In this document: one piece after another, positions 36,211 through 44,920 of the stretch
Layout of the letters: the number at the start of each line of letters is the position of its first letter
Position numbering within the stretch: the first letter of the stretch is position 1
Assembly (NCBI RefSeq): GCF_030380735.1
Contig: NZ_JAUDRZ010000002.1
Span: forward strand, 496,001-560,000
Length of the DNA: 64,000 nt
Reading direction: 5' to 3'
Source: Rhizobium sp. S152
Lineage (GTDB): Bacteria > Pseudomonadota > Alphaproteobacteria > Rhizobiales > Rhizobiaceae
Translations under genes and position numbers: made by a program
The notes under the pieces: generated by a model
What the model saw: the letters and a program-made list of their open reading frames with translations, nothing else
Database searches by the model: none
What the model was told of the DNA's origin: nothing

Positions 36211-36689
36211 TGTCTTGCTCCGATCAGCTTTAATCCTGCAATCACGCGCACCTGATAGTTCACGAAGGCGGCGAGTTCTGACAGCCGCACGATGTCAGCA
36301 TCTGTGACACCGACGCCTCGCAGTGCTTCGATGTGACCACGCGTTGCCTCGCGCGGCGCGACCGTCAATCGGTCGGCATGATGGACGATCTCGGCGGTGC
36401 GTGGCTCGTCGACGTTCGTGCCCGGCTGCGCGAGCGATGCCGTCGCAATCTCTTCTGCGCGTTCCACGAGACCGTCATAGTGCACAGCGAGCACCTCATT
36501 CCCGTTGTGCCGCGCCATGCGGGCGGCCAGCGCGGCGCGCAGACCATGCGACAGGCCGCCCGGATCACGGGGAAGGAGTACCGCATCATGCGCGGCCTCG
36601 GTCAGTCGCAGAATTTCCGCGCGCTTCTCCATGGCCTCGGCAAGCGCCGAGCCCGGTTTTACGGCGGCTAGAGTTTCAATGAGTGTCAC
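36207..36689 (-). CDS. CMD-fold protein lacking the redox cysteines
   Basis: Protein of 160 residues, all helical, with the CMD-like segment LSHGLRAALAARMARHNG and FVNYQVRVIAGLKL. No cysteine is present, so it cannot perform AhpD-type redox chemistry alone. It starts 4 bases into its partner's reading frame relation (coupled to 35635) and probably forms a heteromer or lost catalysis. It resembles the Avi_7170-type CMD family as far as memory allows. Confidence 0.75.
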   Translation of the reverse strand: MTLIETLAAVKPGSALAEAMEKRAEILRLTEAAHDAVLLPRDPGGLSHGLRAALAARMARHNGNEVLAVHYDGLVERAEEIATASLAQPGTNVDEPRTAEIVHHADRLTVAPREATRGHIEALRGVGVTDADIVRLSELAAFVNYQVRVIAGLKLIGARQ

Positions 36690-36855
36690 GACAGCTCCTT
36701 TGCATCTCGATGGAGAGCACGAGGTAGGTTCGAAGATCCATTATGTCAAATTAGCATAGACATGCAAAAATGATGTGAAATAATTATCTATTGTCTACTC
36801 GAATTATAGAAAACCCATGCTTTCAATGCATGCTTGGCAATGGTTGATGTGTGGT

Positions 36856-37845
36856 ATGAATAGTAGCTTGATTGACATTCGGCAGCTTGAAGCCTTCGCG
36901 GCGGTGATGTCGGCCGGCAGCGTCACCGGGGCGGCTCGGTTGCTAGGCCGCTCGCAACCTGCTGTGACACGGCAGATACAGGATCTGGAAGCAGATCTAG
37001 GCTATGCGCTTCTCCACAGGAGCGGACCACGCATTCAGCCGACGGCGCGGGGCCTGCGGTTTCATGCGGAAGTCGAACGCCATCTTTCAAGCCTGACCCA
37101 TATCCGCGAACGCGCCGAGGCCATCGGCCGCGAGGAGCCGACGACACTGACTGTCTCCGCGACACCGTCGCTTGCCGCGGGAATCCTTCCGCAAGCATTG
37201 GCGGCTATTACCCCGGATATGATACCGCGCCATCTCCATGTGCAGGCGCTGGCTGCCGAAAACGTCGTGCAGGCAGTTCTCTCACGGTCCGCCGATCTGG
37301 GAATATCGAGCTTGCCCCTCGAGCATCCCGGTCTCGAAATCCACTGGATCGCGGAAGCTCCTTGCGTCGTCGCCATCAGCGCTGACGATCCGCTCGCTGA
37401 GAATGAGATCGTCCTTCTAGTTGACCTTGCGGAGCGCCGCATCATCACACTCGCAAATCCATATCGCCTGCGGCATCGCATCGACGAGGCGTTGGAGCGG
37501 GTCGGCGTTGCTCCCGAACGGATCATTGACGTGAACGCGTCCATGACCGCTCTCTCCCTCGTGCGCGCCGGGCTTGGTGTTGCCATCGTCGAGCCCGCGA
37601 CTGTCTGCGGCGTGCCGCTCGATGGCATCGTCATGCGCCCGGTCGACCAGGTCATCCCGTTCCTGTTCGGTGCTATCTCCGCCGCTGCGCTGCCGCTTAC
37701 GCCGACCGTATCCGCAGTGATCGATGCCGCCAAGGAAGAAGCACTGAAGATGCCGGGCAGCCGCCTGCTTGAGGCGAACGGTGCGGATGCAATCGCCGAT
37801 ACCGTCTACGGGCAGGGTGCCGTTACCGAAGGAGCGCCCGAATGA
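36856..37845 (+). CDS. LysR-family regulator of the importer locus
   Basis: Regulator of 329 residues from ATG 36856; two earlier ATGs add a cysteine/tryptophan-rich stretch unlike the family. The helix-turn-helix region is DIRQLEAFAAVMSAGSVTGAARLLGRSQPAVTRQIQDLE. The effector-binding domain runs from about 95 to 300, with VRAGLGVAIVEP at the expected place. It is divergent from the CMD pair across an AT-rich spacer (36690-36855) and overlaps the next gene by ATGA, so it probably controls itself, the CMD genes and the transporter operon. The ligand is unknown. Confidence 0.9.
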   Translation: MNSSLIDIRQLEAFAAVMSAGSVTGAARLLGRSQPAVTRQIQDLEADLGYALLHRSGPRIQPTARGLRFHAEVERHLSSLTHIRERAEAIGREEPTTLTVSATPSLAAGILPQALAAITPDMIPRHLHVQALAAENVVQAVLSRSADLGISSLPLEHPGLEIHWIAEAPCVVAISADDPLAENEIVLLVDLAERRIITLANPYRLRHRIDEALERVGVAPERIIDVNASMTALSLVRAGLGVAIVEPATVCGVPLDGIVMRPVDQVIPFLFGAISAAALPLTPTVSAVIDAAKEEALKMPGSRLLEANGADAIADTVYGQGAVTEGAPE

Positions 37846-39317
37846 GCGAGCTCGCAATATCCCCAGTGGATCTGGAGGCGCTCGAAGCTCGTCTCCAACA
37901 GGATCTCTCTTGGCTCGAACTTCCCGCCAAGTCCTGGGTTCCTTCACGAGAGGCTGATGGCCAGTCGGTGGTCGACGTCGTTGTCATCGGTGGCGGTATG
38001 GCGGGTCTTGTCGCTTCCGGAATGCTGAAGCGTCTCGGTGTCGCCAACCACTTGGTGCTCGACAAAGCGCCCGTTGGTCAGGAAGGGCCGTGGGTCACAT
38101 TCGCCCGCATGCGAACCCTGCGTTCGCCGAAGCAGCTCACCGGCCCCGCCATGGGCCTGCCGGCCCTGACCTTCCGCGCCTATTACGAGGCGCGCTTCGG
38201 CCGCGACGCGTGGATCGTGCTTGATCGTGCGCCGCGCGAGACGTGGATGGACTACCTCATCTGGTATCGGAAGGTGCTCGAGTTGCCCGTACGCAACGGC
38301 ATCTCCGTTGACGTGATCCGGCCGCGTGAAGATGGCATGCTCGACCTGATCTGCAGCCAGGACGGTCGCAGCGAGAAGATCGTCGCCCGCCATGTGGTGT
38401 TGGCCACCGGACGCGATGGCCTCGGTGGTCCGTTCGTGCCTGAGTTCGCCAGGAGCATCGACCGCAAATACTGGGCACACACTGCCGACGCGATCGATTT
38501 TGCGGGGCTCCGCGGCAAGCGGGTCGGGGTGATCGGCGCCGGCGCATCGGCCATGGACAATGCGGCGAGCGCACTGGAAGCAGGGGCCGCACGCCTCGAC
38601 ATGTTCGTACGCCGGAACAAGCTTCCAGCGATCAACAAGTTCACGGGCATTGGCAGCCAGGGTGTCGTTCATGGATTCGCCGGACTACCGGATGAATGGA
38701 AGTGGCGCTTCCTCAACTATGCGATGGGCCAGCAGACCCCGCCGCCTCGCCCGAGTGTGCTGCGTGTCAGCTCCTTCGAGCAGGCTCACCTTCATCTTGA
38801 GAGCCCGATCACCGGCCTAAAGCAGGATGGCGAACAGGTCATCGCGATAACGCCCCGTGACAGCTACCCCGTCGATTTCTTGATCTTTGGCACGGGCTTC
38901 AAGATCGATCTCGCCAATCGGCCGGAACTCGCGGCCTTCGAGCCGCACATCCGCCTCTGGCGCGACCGCTTCCCGACGCCCGCTGGTATGGCGAACGGCG
39001 AGCTCGAGGGATCGCCGGATCTCGGAGATGCTTTCGAGTTCCTTGAGAGGGAAGAGGGAGTATGCCCGACGCTCTCGAAAATCCATTGCTTCAATTTCCC
39101 GGCGACGCTGAGCCACGGCAAGCTTACGGGCGACATCCCGGCGATCAGCGAAGGCGCTGACCGCCTCGCGCGCGGCATCGTCAGATCGCTCTTTGTCGAG
39201 GATCGCGAGAAGCACTTCGCAAACCTCCAGGCCTTCGACACACCGGAACTGCTCGGCGACGAGTGGGCCGACGACGATACCGAAGCGCTTTCCGAACCAG
39301 CCTCCAAAAGGACCTGA
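37842..39317 (+). CDS. FAD-dependent monooxygenase-like flavoprotein
   Basis: Flavoprotein of 491 residues. An N-terminal Rossmann motif VVVIGGGMAGLVASG (about 46-60) binds FAD, and a second one, VGVIGAGASAMDNAASAL near residue 228, binds NADPH, the layout of FMO/Baeyer-Villiger-type enzymes. The ATG segment VLATGRDGLGG is also present; the BVMO FxGxxxHxxxW fingerprint is not obvious (RKYWAHTADAID occupies that site). It starts inside the last codons of the LysR gene. It may oxidise the compound imported by the ABC system that follows; a reductase role is an alternative. Confidence 0.85.
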   Translation: MSELAISPVDLEALEARLQQDLSWLELPAKSWVPSREADGQSVVDVVVIGGGMAGLVASGMLKRLGVANHLVLDKAPVGQEGPWVTFARMRTLRSPKQLTGPAMGLPALTFRAYYEARFGRDAWIVLDRAPRETWMDYLIWYRKVLELPVRNGISVDVIRPREDGMLDLICSQDGRSEKIVARHVVLATGRDGLGGPFVPEFARSIDRKYWAHTADAIDFAGLRGKRVGVIGAGASAMDNAASALEAGAARLDMFVRRNKLPAINKFTGIGSQGVVHGFAGLPDEWKWRFLNYAMGQQTPPPRPSVLRVSSFEQAHLHLESPITGLKQDGEQVIAITPRDSYPVDFLIFGTGFKIDLANRPELAAFEPHIRLWRDRFPTPAGMANGELEGSPDLGDAFEFLEREEGVCPTLSKIHCFNFPATLSHGKLTGDIPAISEGADRLARGIVRSLFVEDREKHFANLQAFDTPELLGDEWADDDTEALSEPASKRT

Positions 39318-39325
39318 GACCCGCA

Positions 39326-40066
39326 ATGCTCGAGATCAAGAACCTGAAGCTGTCATACGGCAGCACCCAGATCCTCAACGGCGTCGATCTCTCCGTAAAA
39401 CGGGGCGACGTGGTGTCCATCATTGGACCGAGCGGTACGGGAAAGACGACGCTTCTGAAGTGCATCAACCATCTGGCAAAGCCAGCGTCGGGAACGATCG
39501 CCTTCGACGATATCAAGATGGACTTTGCCCGTCCTGATAAGGTTGCCGTCCAGGCAATCCGGCTGCGCACCGCAATGGTGTTCCAGCAGTTCAACGTCTT
39601 CAAGAACATGACCGTTCTTCAGAACGTTATGGATCCGCTCGTTGTCGTGCAGGGTAAGTCCAAGGACGAGGCACGCGCCATCGCGCTTCAGGAGCTTGAG
39701 CGGGTAGGGCTGTCCGACAAGCTCAACAACTATCCATCGCAGCTTTCCGGTGGCCAGCTCCAGAGAACGGGCATCGCCCGCGCGCTGGCGGTCAAGCCTG
39801 ACGTCATGCTCTTCGACGAGCCGACGTCGTCGCTCGACCCTGAACTCGTGAACGAGGTGCTCAAGGTGATCAAGGACGTAACGTCCTCGGGCATCACCTC
39901 GCTTCTCGTCACCCACGAAATGCAGTTCGCCAAGAACATCTCGAACCGCATCGTCTTCATGGATGGGGGCGTCGTCGCAGCCGACGGCAGCCCGTCCGAA
40001 ATCTTCGATACGCCTTCCAACCCCCGCCTCGCACAGTTCCTCAATTCCGAACGCGCGATCCAGTAA
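39326..40066 (+). CDS. Polar amino-acid-type ABC importer, ATP-binding subunit
   Basis: Cytoplasmic ATPase of 246 residues. Walker A is GPSGTGKTT, Q-loop FQQFNVF, signature LSGGQLQRTGIARAL, Walker B VMLFDEPTSSLDPE and switch histidine VTHE. Proteins of this type power importers with two small permeases and a SBP_bac_3-type binding protein, all present downstream in the same operon. Start 39326 (LEIKNLKLSYGS) matches the family; it is 8 bases after the flavoprotein stop. Confidence 0.93.
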   Translation: MLEIKNLKLSYGSTQILNGVDLSVKRGDVVSIIGPSGTGKTTLLKCINHLAKPASGTIAFDDIKMDFARPDKVAVQAIRLRTAMVFQQFNVFKNMTVLQNVMDPLVVVQGKSKDEARAIALQELERVGLSDKLNNYPSQLSGGQLQRTGIARALAVKPDVMLFDEPTSSLDPELVNEVLKVIKDVTSSGITSLLVTHEMQFAKNISNRIVFMDGGVVAADGSPSEIFDTPSNPRLAQFLNSERAIQ

Positions 40067-40081
40067 GAAAGGATGCCTGAA

Positions 40082-40900
40082 ATGACCTCCCTGAGCTCAA
40101 TCTCTCGCCGTAGTCTCGGTCTCGCCGTCGCAGGCGTCGCGATCGCATTCGCAACGGCCTCGTTCGCCGAAGACGTCCGCACCATCAAGATCGCCACATC
40201 GGCCGAATCCAAGCCGCTGTCCTGGGGCGCGATCGGCGTCGAGCCGCAGGGCTACGAACCCGACGTGCTCAAGGCCATCAACGCCAAGCTGCCGCAGTAC
40301 AAGTTCGTGATGGAGGGCGCCGCAGATATTGCCCAGGAAACGGGTCTTGCGACGGGCAAGTACGACATCGCGACGGGCGGATACTACCGCGCTCCGGCTC
40401 GCGAAAAGCAGTTCCTCATTCCTGAAGCACCGATCGGCGCCAGCCTGATCAAGATCTACAGCCGCAAAGACAGCGGCATCAAGGAAATGAAGGATCTCGT
40501 TGGCAAGAAGATCGTGCCCGTGACGGCCGGCGGCGGCATCTACAAGTTTGCCACGGCCTGGCAGGAAAAGAACCCCGACTACAAGATCGAGGTCACCGCT
40601 TCGAGCGCAGGTATTCCTTATCCGGACCGTCTGAAGGAAGTCGAGAATGGCAAGTACGATGCTCTCGTTCTGCCCTCCAACCTCGGCGAGCAGACGGTTA
40701 TCGACGAGCAGAAGCTCAACGTCCAGGCCAGCGAACCCGTTGCGATCAACGAGACCTTCGTCCTGATCCACCGCTCCGAGGAGAACAAGGCGCTGTCGGA
40801 TGGCATCGACAAGGCCTTGAAGGAACTCAAGGCCGACGGCACGCTCGCCAAGCTTTCGCAGAAGTGGTTTGGCGAAGACATCACCACGTACATGAAGTAA
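40082..40900 (+). CDS. ABC importer substrate-binding protein (SBP_bac_3)
   Basis: Periplasmic protein of 272 residues with a twin-arginine-like start (SSISRRSLGLAVAGVAIAF) and cleavage near ASFA. I prefer ATG 40082 because GAAAGG lies nine bases upstream, whereas ATG 40073 touches it. The domain contains GYEPDVLKAIN and KYDIATGGYYRAPAREKQF, the polar amino acid-binding fold. An arginine in the ligand pocket (normally RxxxR) appears as YRAPAREK. A strong hairpin follows the stop. Substrate not predictable; redox enzymes in the operon suggest an organosulfur or amine compound. Confidence 0.9.
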   Translation: MTSLSSISRRSLGLAVAGVAIAFATASFAEDVRTIKIATSAESKPLSWGAIGVEPQGYEPDVLKAINAKLPQYKFVMEGAADIAQETGLATGKYDIATGGYYRAPAREKQFLIPEAPIGASLIKIYSRKDSGIKEMKDLVGKKIVPVTAGGGIYKFATAWQEKNPDYKIEVTASSAGIPYPDRLKEVENGKYDALVLPSNLGEQTVIDEQKLNVQASEPVAINETFVLIHRSEENKALSDGIDKALKELKADGTLAKLSQKWFGEDITTYMK

Positions 40901-40903
40901 CGC

Positions 40904-40919
40904 CCGGCTTTGAAGCCGG
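40904..40919 (+). terminator. Hairpin after the binding-protein gene
   Basis: CCGGCTT and AAGCCGG form a 7-bp perfect stem directly after the stop codon and before the first permease gene. No T-run follows, so it is more likely an mRNA-stabilising or partial-termination hairpin that keeps binding-protein mRNA high compared with the permeases. Confidence 0.55.
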
Positions 40920-40956
40920 CGACCAGGCCCAAGACTGAAAGAAGGAGTGTTCCAAG

Positions 40957-41664
40957 GTGGACCTTTCCGTAATGATCCCGGAGCTGCTCTCGGCATTGCC
41001 GCTGACGCTTGCGATCACCTTCGTGGCCATGGCCGCCGGCTTCGTGCTGGCGTTGATTGCGACGACGTTCCGAGTGCGAAGGATTCCAGTAATTAGCCAG
41101 TTGGCGGATCTCTACGTATCCTACGCCCGAAGCGTGCCTGTGGTCTTGCAATTGTTCGTCGCCTTCTATGGGCTTCCTGTCCTCGTCGGCGTGCTAGGCG
41201 TCGAGGATTTCGTATCACCGACAATCGCCGCCATGTTGGGCCTGAGCCTTTATCATGGCGGCTACCTCTCCGAGGTCATGCGTCCGGCATATCTTGCAGT
41301 CGAGCGAGGGCAGCACGATGCAGCCGACAGCCTCGGCTACACATTCCGCCAGAAGCTGTTGCGTGTCGTCGCGCCGCAGGCCGTCCATATCGCGCTTCCG
41401 GGATACGGCAACGCGATCATCTACCTGATCCATAACGTGGCGCTCGTCATGTACATCGGCGCTGCCGACGTAATGGCAACGGCCCATCTGGTCATGGAAC
41501 GGGATTACAACCAGTACCAGTTCGAGACCTACCTCGTGCTCGCGGTGCTGTATTCGGTCCTCTGCCTCGTTGCGTGGGCGGTCGTACGCTTCTTCGAGCG
41601 CCGTTCCGGGAAGTACGCTTCGAACGACAAGACTGTCGGCACACCGCTGATGGCAAGCATCTGA
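40957..41664 (+). CDS. Polar amino-acid-type ABC importer, permease 1
   Basis: Inner-membrane permease of 235 residues from GTG 40957 (GAAGGAG upstream). It has about five helices, the HisM-type EAA-loop motif AYLAVERGQHDAADSLGYTFRQKLLRVVAPQAV and an N-terminal periplasmic start of the polar amino acid class (LPLTLAITFVAMAAGFVLAL). It pairs with the permease 18 bases downstream and the ATPase at 39326. Confidence 0.92.
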   Translation: MDLSVMIPELLSALPLTLAITFVAMAAGFVLALIATTFRVRRIPVISQLADLYVSYARSVPVVLQLFVAFYGLPVLVGVLGVEDFVSPTIAAMLGLSLYHGGYLSEVMRPAYLAVERGQHDAADSLGYTFRQKLLRVVAPQAVHIALPGYGNAIIYLIHNVALVMYIGAADVMATAHLVMERDYNQYQFETYLVLAVLYSVLCLVAWAVVRFFERRSGKYASNDKTVGTPLMASI

Positions 41665-41682
41665 TCAGGGAAGGGGACCATC

Positions 41683-42375
41683 ATGTTCGACAGCGAAGTT
41701 CTTCTTCCCGACCTCTACGAAATCCTGGGCGCGGTGCCGCTCACGCTTGCAATGGCACTTACCATTTTCGTGCTGTCGACGATCGTCGGCAGCCTGTTCG
41801 CCATGGTCGAATACCGGAAGATCCCAGTGCTTCGCCAGTTCGTCGTCGCCTACAAGGTCGCCTTCAAGGGCGTGCCGATGGTGATCGTGATCTTTCTCGC
41901 ATACTATGGCTTGCCGTCTACGCTGCACTTTCTCGCCTCGGTCGTTGGCATTGACTACAATGGCCATTCAACGCCGAACTGGGTCACGCTGATCGTCGCC
42001 TTGACGGCTTGCGTCGCTGCCTTCCAGGCCGAAGTGGTGAAGGGTGCGTTGAACTCGTTCGATACCGGGCAGGCGGACGCCGCTTATTCGCTTGGCTACA
42101 AAAAAAGCCAACTCTTTCGACGTGTGATGCTGCCGCAGGTCATCGTCGCGGCGATCCCGGATCTCGCGAACTCGTTCATGGTGATCATGAAGGCGCTTTC
42201 CCTTGGCTTCGCGATCGAGGTCGTCGACATCTTTGCACAATCACAATTGACCGCGGCCTTGAACTTCTACTACCTCGAAGCATTCCTCGTTGCGGTTGTT
42301 GTCTACATGGTGATCGCCTACACGGTCACTCAGATAGCCGACTGGTCCGAGCGGGCATTGCGAATCCGCACCTGA
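41683..42375 (+). CDS. Polar amino-acid-type ABC importer, permease 2
   Basis: Inner-membrane permease of 230 residues. The EAA loop is GALNSFDTGQADAAYSLGYKKSQLFRRVMLPQVI, near residue 125; family start VPLTLAMALTIFVLSTIVGSL. AAGGGGACC ribosome binding site. It is the last gene of the operon 36856-42375; the following 267 bases lead to eutB and probably contain the terminator and a new promoter, though no clear hairpin with T-run is seen. Confidence 0.92.
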   Translation: MFDSEVLLPDLYEILGAVPLTLAMALTIFVLSTIVGSLFAMVEYRKIPVLRQFVVAYKVAFKGVPMVIVIFLAYYGLPSTLHFLASVVGIDYNGHSTPNWVTLIVALTACVAAFQAEVVKGALNSFDTGQADAAYSLGYKKSQLFRRVMLPQVIVAAIPDLANSFMVIMKALSLGFAIEVVDIFAQSQLTAALNFYYLEAFLVAVVVYMVIAYTVTQIADWSERALRIRT

Positions 42376-42642
42376 AGCACGCGATAAGGGGCGGATAAGA
42401 AAATCAGACACATAGCGCAATCGCAGCTGGGGTCGAAGCTTCGATTCCGTTCACGGCGGAATGTGGATTGCCAAGGTATTCGCGGCGCAGCTTCGTCGAT
42501 ATAGCATCGATAGCCCATAACGCCGATAACCTTCGGCAATTTTGTCAGCGAAGTCCTCCCCATCAAGTCTTTGTGCTACATTGTCAACAAACTCTGCTCC
42601 ATGCCTCGCTATGTTGTGCAACGCAGCAATAGAGGTGGATAT

Positions 42643-44040
42643 GTGACTACTTACCGAGCATCGGCAGGAGGCGAGACCTTCAGTTTTCCCAGTCTAGCGT
42701 CGCTGCTGGGTGCAGCTTCCTCACTCCGATCGGGAGACGAACTTGCCGGACTGGCAGCGCGAAGCGACTCGCAAAGGGTTGCAGCCCGCTATGTTCTCGC
42801 GGACCTACCGCTGGCAAGTTTTCTGAAGGAAGACGTCGTTCCCTACGATATGGACGAGGTCAGCAGACTGATCGCGGACACCCATGATGGAGAGGCTTTC
42901 GCGCCGCTATCGTCGATGACCGTCGGCGAATTCCGTGACTGGCTGTTGTCGTCGGACGCAGAGGGTGCCGTGATCAAGGCCGTTGCACCGGGGGTAACCC
43001 CCGAGATGGCAGCTGCCGTCTCCAAACTCATGCGCAACCAAGATCTCATAGCGGTTGCCAGGAAATGCATCGTAACCTCCCGCTTTCGCAACACGCTCGG
43101 CCTTCAGGGTAGGCTTGCGACGCGTCTTCAGCCCAACCATCCGACGGACGATCTGAAGGGGATAGCAGTCGCTATCCTCGACGGTCTTCTCAATGGGGCG
43201 GGCGATGCGGTGATTGGGATCAATCCGGCAACGGACAACTTGCAGAACGGTGCCCGGCTGATCGGAATGCTCGATGAGTTGCGCCGAACCTACGAGATGC
43301 CGACCCAGTCCTGTGTGCTAACCCATGTCACGAATACCATTCGGCTGATCGAGATGGGTGCGCCGGTTGATCTCGTTTTTCAGTCGATTGCGGGCAGCCA
43401 GGCGGCCAACGAGGGCTTCGGCATCAATCTCTCGATCCTGCAGGAGGCGCAGGACGCAGCGCTTTCGCTGGCGCGTGGCACTGTCGGCAACGATGTAATG
43501 TATTTTGAAACCGGGCAGGGGGCAGCCCTATCGGCAAATGCGCATCATGGTGTGGATCAGCAGACCATGGAGACGCGCGCTTATGCCGTTGCACGGCACT
43601 TCCGCCCGCTTCTCGTCAACACGGTCGTTGGGTTCATCGGGCCCGAATACCTCTACGATGGAAAGCAGATCATCCGTGCAGGGCTTGAGGATCTGTTTTG
43701 CGGCAAGCTTATGGGGCTGCCGATGGGCTGTGACGCCTGCTACACTAATCATTCCGAGGCCGATCAGGACGACATGGATACGCTGATTACGCTTTTGACG
43801 GTCGCGGGTGTTAACTTCATCATCACCGTTCCGGGCTCGGATGACGTCATGTTGAGCTATCAAAGCGCCTCGTTCGAGGACTTGACGTTCCTTCGGAACA
43901 ATCTTGGCGTTCGTCCGGCGCCGGAATTTGAGGCATGGTTGGAGCAGATGGATCTAATCCGGCTCTCCGGTGGGCGAGCACTGCCGAACTATCCCCACGC
44001 CCGAATGCTTGGAATGGTCGATGCGATGGGGCTTGCATAA
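42643..44040 (+). CDS. eutB: Ethanolamine ammonia-lyase large subunit EutB
   Basis: Cytoplasmic adenosylcobalamin-dependent enzyme subunit of 465 residues that cleaves ethanolamine into acetaldehyde and ammonia. GTG 42643 with AGGTGG upstream gives the usual start TTYRASAGGETFSFPSLASLLG; earlier in-frame ATGs add unrelated residues. Conserved blocks include LADLPLASFL, LNGAGDAVIGINPATDN, ETGQGAALSANAHHGVDQQTMEARAY-like sequence and LMGLPMGCDACYTNH, which hold the active-site region. It overlaps eutC by one base (TAATG). No carboxysome-type eut genes are present, so this is a minimal utilisation pair. Confidence 0.94.
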   Translation: MTTYRASAGGETFSFPSLASLLGAASSLRSGDELAGLAARSDSQRVAARYVLADLPLASFLKEDVVPYDMDEVSRLIADTHDGEAFAPLSSMTVGEFRDWLLSSDAEGAVIKAVAPGVTPEMAAAVSKLMRNQDLIAVARKCIVTSRFRNTLGLQGRLATRLQPNHPTDDLKGIAVAILDGLLNGAGDAVIGINPATDNLQNGARLIGMLDELRRTYEMPTQSCVLTHVTNTIRLIEMGAPVDLVFQSIAGSQAANEGFGINLSILQEAQDAALSLARGTVGNDVMYFETGQGAALSANAHHGVDQQTMETRAYAVARHFRPLLVNTVVGFIGPEYLYDGKQIIRAGLEDLFCGKLMGLPMGCDACYTNHSEADQDDMDTLITLLTVAGVNFIITVPGSDDVMLSYQSASFEDLTFLRNNLGVRPAPEFEAWLEQMDLIRLSGGRALPNYPHARMLGMVDAMGLA

Positions 44041-44798
44041 TGAGCAGCCCGTCCAATCTTCCTGGAAAGCTGTGCGCCTTGACGCCGTCGCGTATTGGCA
44101 TCGCGACCAAAGATGGCACCACGCCAACCGAAAGTGTCCTCGACTTCCAGCGTTCCTATGCTCTGGCAAGAGATACAATCCATATCCCTCTCGATGCGGC
44201 TGCGATCGCCCGCTCGGTTGCGCCGTTGCCGAGCGTGCTCGTGCGCAGTCAAGCACCAGAACGCGGCATCTATCTGAGGCGCCCGGATCTGGGCCGTCGG
44301 TTGCATAGCGATTGCTTGACTGACCTGTTTAAAGCGCGGTGTGATGTAGTGTTCGTCATTGCTGACGGTCTTTCCTCGCGCGCGGCCGAGCGGCATGCCT
44401 CCGCGGTTCTGAAGGCCACTATCGAGATACTTCCTCACTGGTCGATCGGCCCGGTCGTAATTGCCAGCCAGGCCCGTGTGGCGATTGGTGACGAGATTGG
44501 GGTCAATCTCGATGCGGAGTTCTCCGTTGTCCTCATCGGCGAGCGACCCGGCCTGAGCGTGTCCGACAGTCTCGGGGTTTACATCACGCGCAAGCCGGCG
44601 CTCGGCAGGATGGATTCCGAGCGCAACTGCATATCAAACATCCATGCCAATGGCGGTTTGAGCTATGCCGCGGCGGCGGCCAAGATCGCGTGGCTTCTTG
44701 AACAGGCCCGCAAGATCGGACAGACAGGCATCGGGCTAAAGGATGAAATGGTCGAGAGCGCCCTGACGCTGGGCTCTGTGCCGCAGATCAAAAGCTGA
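44040..44798 (+). CDS. eutC: Ethanolamine ammonia-lyase small subunit EutC
   Basis: Small subunit of 252 residues, ATG 44040 overlapping the eutB stop. It shows the EutC features TPSRIGIATKDGTTPTESVLDFQRSYALARD, FVIADGLSSRAAERHA, VVIASQARVAIGDEIG and LIGERPGLSVSDSLGVYITRKP, plus the ERNCISNIHANG segment close to the cobalamin. Full length for the family. With EutB it makes the active B12 enzyme. Aldehyde dehydrogenase partners are not encoded nearby; the SDR genes at 52049 and 52804 could be candidates. Confidence 0.94.
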   Translation: MSSPSNLPGKLCALTPSRIGIATKDGTTPTESVLDFQRSYALARDTIHIPLDAAAIARSVAPLPSVLVRSQAPERGIYLRRPDLGRRLHSDCLTDLFKARCDVVFVIADGLSSRAAERHASAVLKATIEILPHWSIGPVVIASQARVAIGDEIGVNLDAEFSVVLIGERPGLSVSDSLGVYITRKPALGRMDSERNCISNIHANGGLSYAAAAAKIAWLLEQARKIGQTGIGLKDEMVESALTLGSVPQIKS

Positions 44799-44920
44799 GT
44801 CCCGGTCTGGCTTACTGCGACGCGAGAATGTGTTGAAGTGTTAAGTCGAAACCGCTCAGCCTGTGAATAATGACCCCATCAAAAAGTCTGGCATCCGCCG
44901 ATCAAAAAGGGGTTCGCACT

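Noticed and set aside
42376..42642. Possible cobalamin riboswitch before eutB
   Set aside because: No B12-box-like sequence or typical fold could be found; the spacer shows only a weak promoter-like region.
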